This document shows positions 5,995 through 6,930 of a DNA stretch of 6,930 bases, in pieces. Source of the stretch: Candidatus Pelagibacterales bacterium (lineage in GTDB: Bacteria > Pseudomonadota > Alphaproteobacteria > TMED109); the NCBI GenBank assembly GCA_002684605.1, contig NYVM01000004.1, forward strand, positions 33,380-40,309. The letters run 5' to 3'. Both the position numbers and the translations under genes were made by a program. The notes beneath the pieces are model-generated. The model saw only the letters and a list, made by a program, of their open reading frames with translations, was not told the DNA's origin and searched no databases. The first letter of the stretch is position 1, and each line of letters starts with the position of its first letter.

Positions 5995-6246
5995 ATGGTT
6001 TTAAATACAGAAAATTATAATAGTAACAAATATATTTACAAAGATGAGATCAACAAATCTCATTATGATATTTTTTTTAAAAACTTATGTCTGCAATTAT
6101 GCAAAAGCAGATTATTAATTAATGCTAGTAATAAATTTAATATTTTAATAAATAAATTTATATTAGCTTGGAGCTATAGAAACAATGAAAAAGCGTATGT
6201 TAATAGACGCCGAATACTTAGAAGAAACACGTGTAGTAGTTACTAA
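5995..6246 (+). CDS. Hypothetical small ORF overlapping the start of rne
   Basis: An 83-codon frame begins at ATG 5995, with AAGGT (5984-5988) 6 bases upstream, a better ribosome binding site than that of rne itself. It runs through the rne leader and ends 62 bases inside rne in another frame, so its last 20 or so codons are the rne sequence read out of frame. The product is basic, has three cysteines, and shows no motif, signal peptide or membrane segment that I recognise. An open frame of about 63 codons outside rne is somewhat unexpected in DNA so rich in TAA, which is the main reason to keep it. It may be a regulatory leader ORF or chance. Confidence 0.25.
   Translation: MVLNTENYNSNKYIYKDEINKSHYDIFFKNLCLQLCKSRLLINASNKFNILINKFILAWSYRNNEKAYVNRRRILRRNTCSSY
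6043..6078 (+). terminator. Terminator-like hairpin plus T8 tract in the rne leader
   Basis: GATGAGAT (6043-6050) pairs with ATCTCATT (6057-6064) around a CAACAA loop: seven Watson-Crick pairs plus one G-T. Eight T's (6071-6078) follow after a 6-base gap. The stem is weak and the gap is longer than usual for an intrinsic terminator, so it could be an attenuator, an RNA-processing site, or coincidence. It lies inside the small ORF at 5995. Confidence 0.35.
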
Positions 6247-6930
6247 TGATAATGAAATTGAAGATTTTGATCACGAGACCACAACAAAAAAGCAAAATAG
6301 AGGAAACTTATATTTAGCTAAGATAGCTCGTGTTGAACCTTCTCTTCAGGCAGCATTTGTGGATTATGGAAATGAGAGACATGGGTTTCTTGCTTTTAGT
6401 GAGATACATCCAGATTATTTTCAAATTCCTATTGCAGATAAAGAAGAAATAATTAAAGATCAATCCTCTAAACAAGAAGATAAAGAAAATACTGATGAAG
6501 ATGAAGCAGATACAGAGACTGATAGTAAAAGTGATCCTGTAAAGAAAAAACCTCCTAAAAAATTGAATTTTTATCATAAATATAGAATTCAAGAAGTAAT
6601 TAAAAAAGGTCAAATAATATTAGTTCAGGTAGCTAAAGAAGAAAGGGGTAATAAAGGGGCCGCTTTAACTACTTTTATATCTTTAGCTGGAAGATATTGT
6701 GTTTTAATGACTAACACTATAAGAAAAGGCGGAATCAGTAGAAGAATTACTCATAGTAACGATAGAAAAAAATTAAGGTCTATAATCGAAGGATTAAATA
6801 TACCCGAAAGTATGGGAGTAATTATAAGAACAGCTGGCTCCAAAATGAATAAAATAGAAATAAAAAGAGATTATAATTTTTTAAATAAAACATGGGAAAC
6901 TATAAAGTCAGAGACTTTAAAATCTGTCGC
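6185..6930 (+). CDS. rne: Ribonuclease E, N-terminal part (3' truncated by the window)
   Basis: RNase E is the essential endonuclease of mRNA turnover and rRNA/tRNA processing and the core of the RNA degradosome at the inner membrane. The 248 visible residues start with the typical MLIDAEYLEETRVVV segment. The S1 RNA-binding domain follows (NLYLAKIARVEPSLQAAFVDYG at about 41-62, resuming at YRIQEV). The RNase H-like part comes next, with KGAALTTFISLAGRY (about 157-171) and GVIIRTAG (211-218), whose R215-T216 correspond to the 5'-monophosphate sensor. Residues about 85-127 form an insertion in S1, acidic first and then lysine-rich, as in many alphaproteobacterial homologues. ATG 6185 is chosen: GGAG lies 11 bases upstream, a rather long spacing, and the MKKRMLID beginning is normal; ATG 6197 is the alternative. 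The catalytic DNase-like domain lies beyond the window. Confidence 0.95.
   Translation, partial: MKKRMLIDAEYLEETRVVVTNDNEIEDFDHETTTKKQNRGNLYLAKIARVEPSLQAAFVDYGNERHGFLAFSEIHPDYFQIPIADKEEIIKDQSSKQEDKENTDEDEADTETDSKSDPVKKKPPKKLNFYHKYRIQEVIKKGQIILVQVAKEERGNKGAALTTFISLAGRYCVLMTNTIRKGGISRRITHSNDRKKLRSIIEGLNIPESMGVIIRTAGSKMNKIEIKRDYNFLNKTWETIKSETLKSV

Larger units (their letters stand above)
5837..6184. other. 348-base divergent region and long leader of rne
   Basis: This stretch separates the amidase gene (leftward) from rne (rightward). It holds the amidase ribosome binding site (AAGG at 5844-5847), a possible rightward promoter (5890-5918), most of an 83-codon ORF starting at 5995, and a hairpin with a T-run (6043-6078). 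The part from about 5920 to 5980 is nearly pure A and T, with nothing I can name. No tRNA or known riboswitch is visible. A long untranslated leader fits rne, whose mRNA leader is a site of autoregulation in Escherichia coli, but the sequences are not comparable by eye. Confidence 0.6.

Noticed and set aside
6112..6134. TTATTA...TAATAA inverted repeat in the rne leader
   Set aside because: It has short A/T-only arms of the kind that appear by chance many times in this window.
6314..6613. Minus-strand ORF of 99 codons rich in phenylalanine and isoleucine
   Set aside because: It is antisense to rne. The apparent hydrophobicity comes from the complement of the lysine- and glutamate-rich RNase E insertion.

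Overview
The window is very AT-rich (by eye well under about one third G+C) and densely packed. It carries housekeeping genes in a combination typical of Alphaproteobacteria: a DUF2125 envelope protein, a TyrA-type prephenate/arogenate dehydrogenase, the alphaproteobacterial long form of chorismate mutase, the metX-metW pair, a periplasmic AmiC-type amidase, and the start of RNase E with an acidic insertion in its S1 domain. Low G+C, 0-1 base gaps at convergent gene ends and short operons suggest a streamlined or reduced alphaproteobacterium. The sequence alone does not show whether it is free-living marine or host-associated. I see no mobile elements, CRISPR arrays, tRNAs or rRNAs.

Layout: 1-84 is the 3' tail of an unrecognised + strand gene, followed by the DUF2125 gene (117-1103, +). 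It converges, one base apart, on a minus-strand pair transcribed from right to left: chorismate mutase (2836-2003), then tyrA (1992-1105). Together these take chorismate to prephenate and on toward tyrosine. A 158-base divergent spacer separates them from metX-metW (2995-4735, +), which acylates homoserine for methionine synthesis. metW abuts the convergent amidase gene (5836-4736, -) with no gap. A 348-base leader then precedes rne (6185 to the window end, +), divergent from the amidase gene.

Most of the window is ordinary metabolism. The interesting parts are the two leaders. (1) The metX reading frame has no ATG, GTG or TTG upstream of its conserved N-terminus. The best start is an ATT at 2995 behind a Shine-Dalgarno-like sequence, and a 14-codon ORF in the same frame ends just upstream. 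The preceding RNA has features that recall the SAM-II/SAM-V riboswitch family, plus a stem-loop whose right arm can pair with either of two copies of the same octamer, one of them in the presumed aptamer core. (2) The rne leader holds an 83-codon ORF with a good ribosome binding site that runs 62 bases into rne. Inside it is a hairpin followed by eight T's. Both look like possible control devices, but neither can be proved from one sequence.
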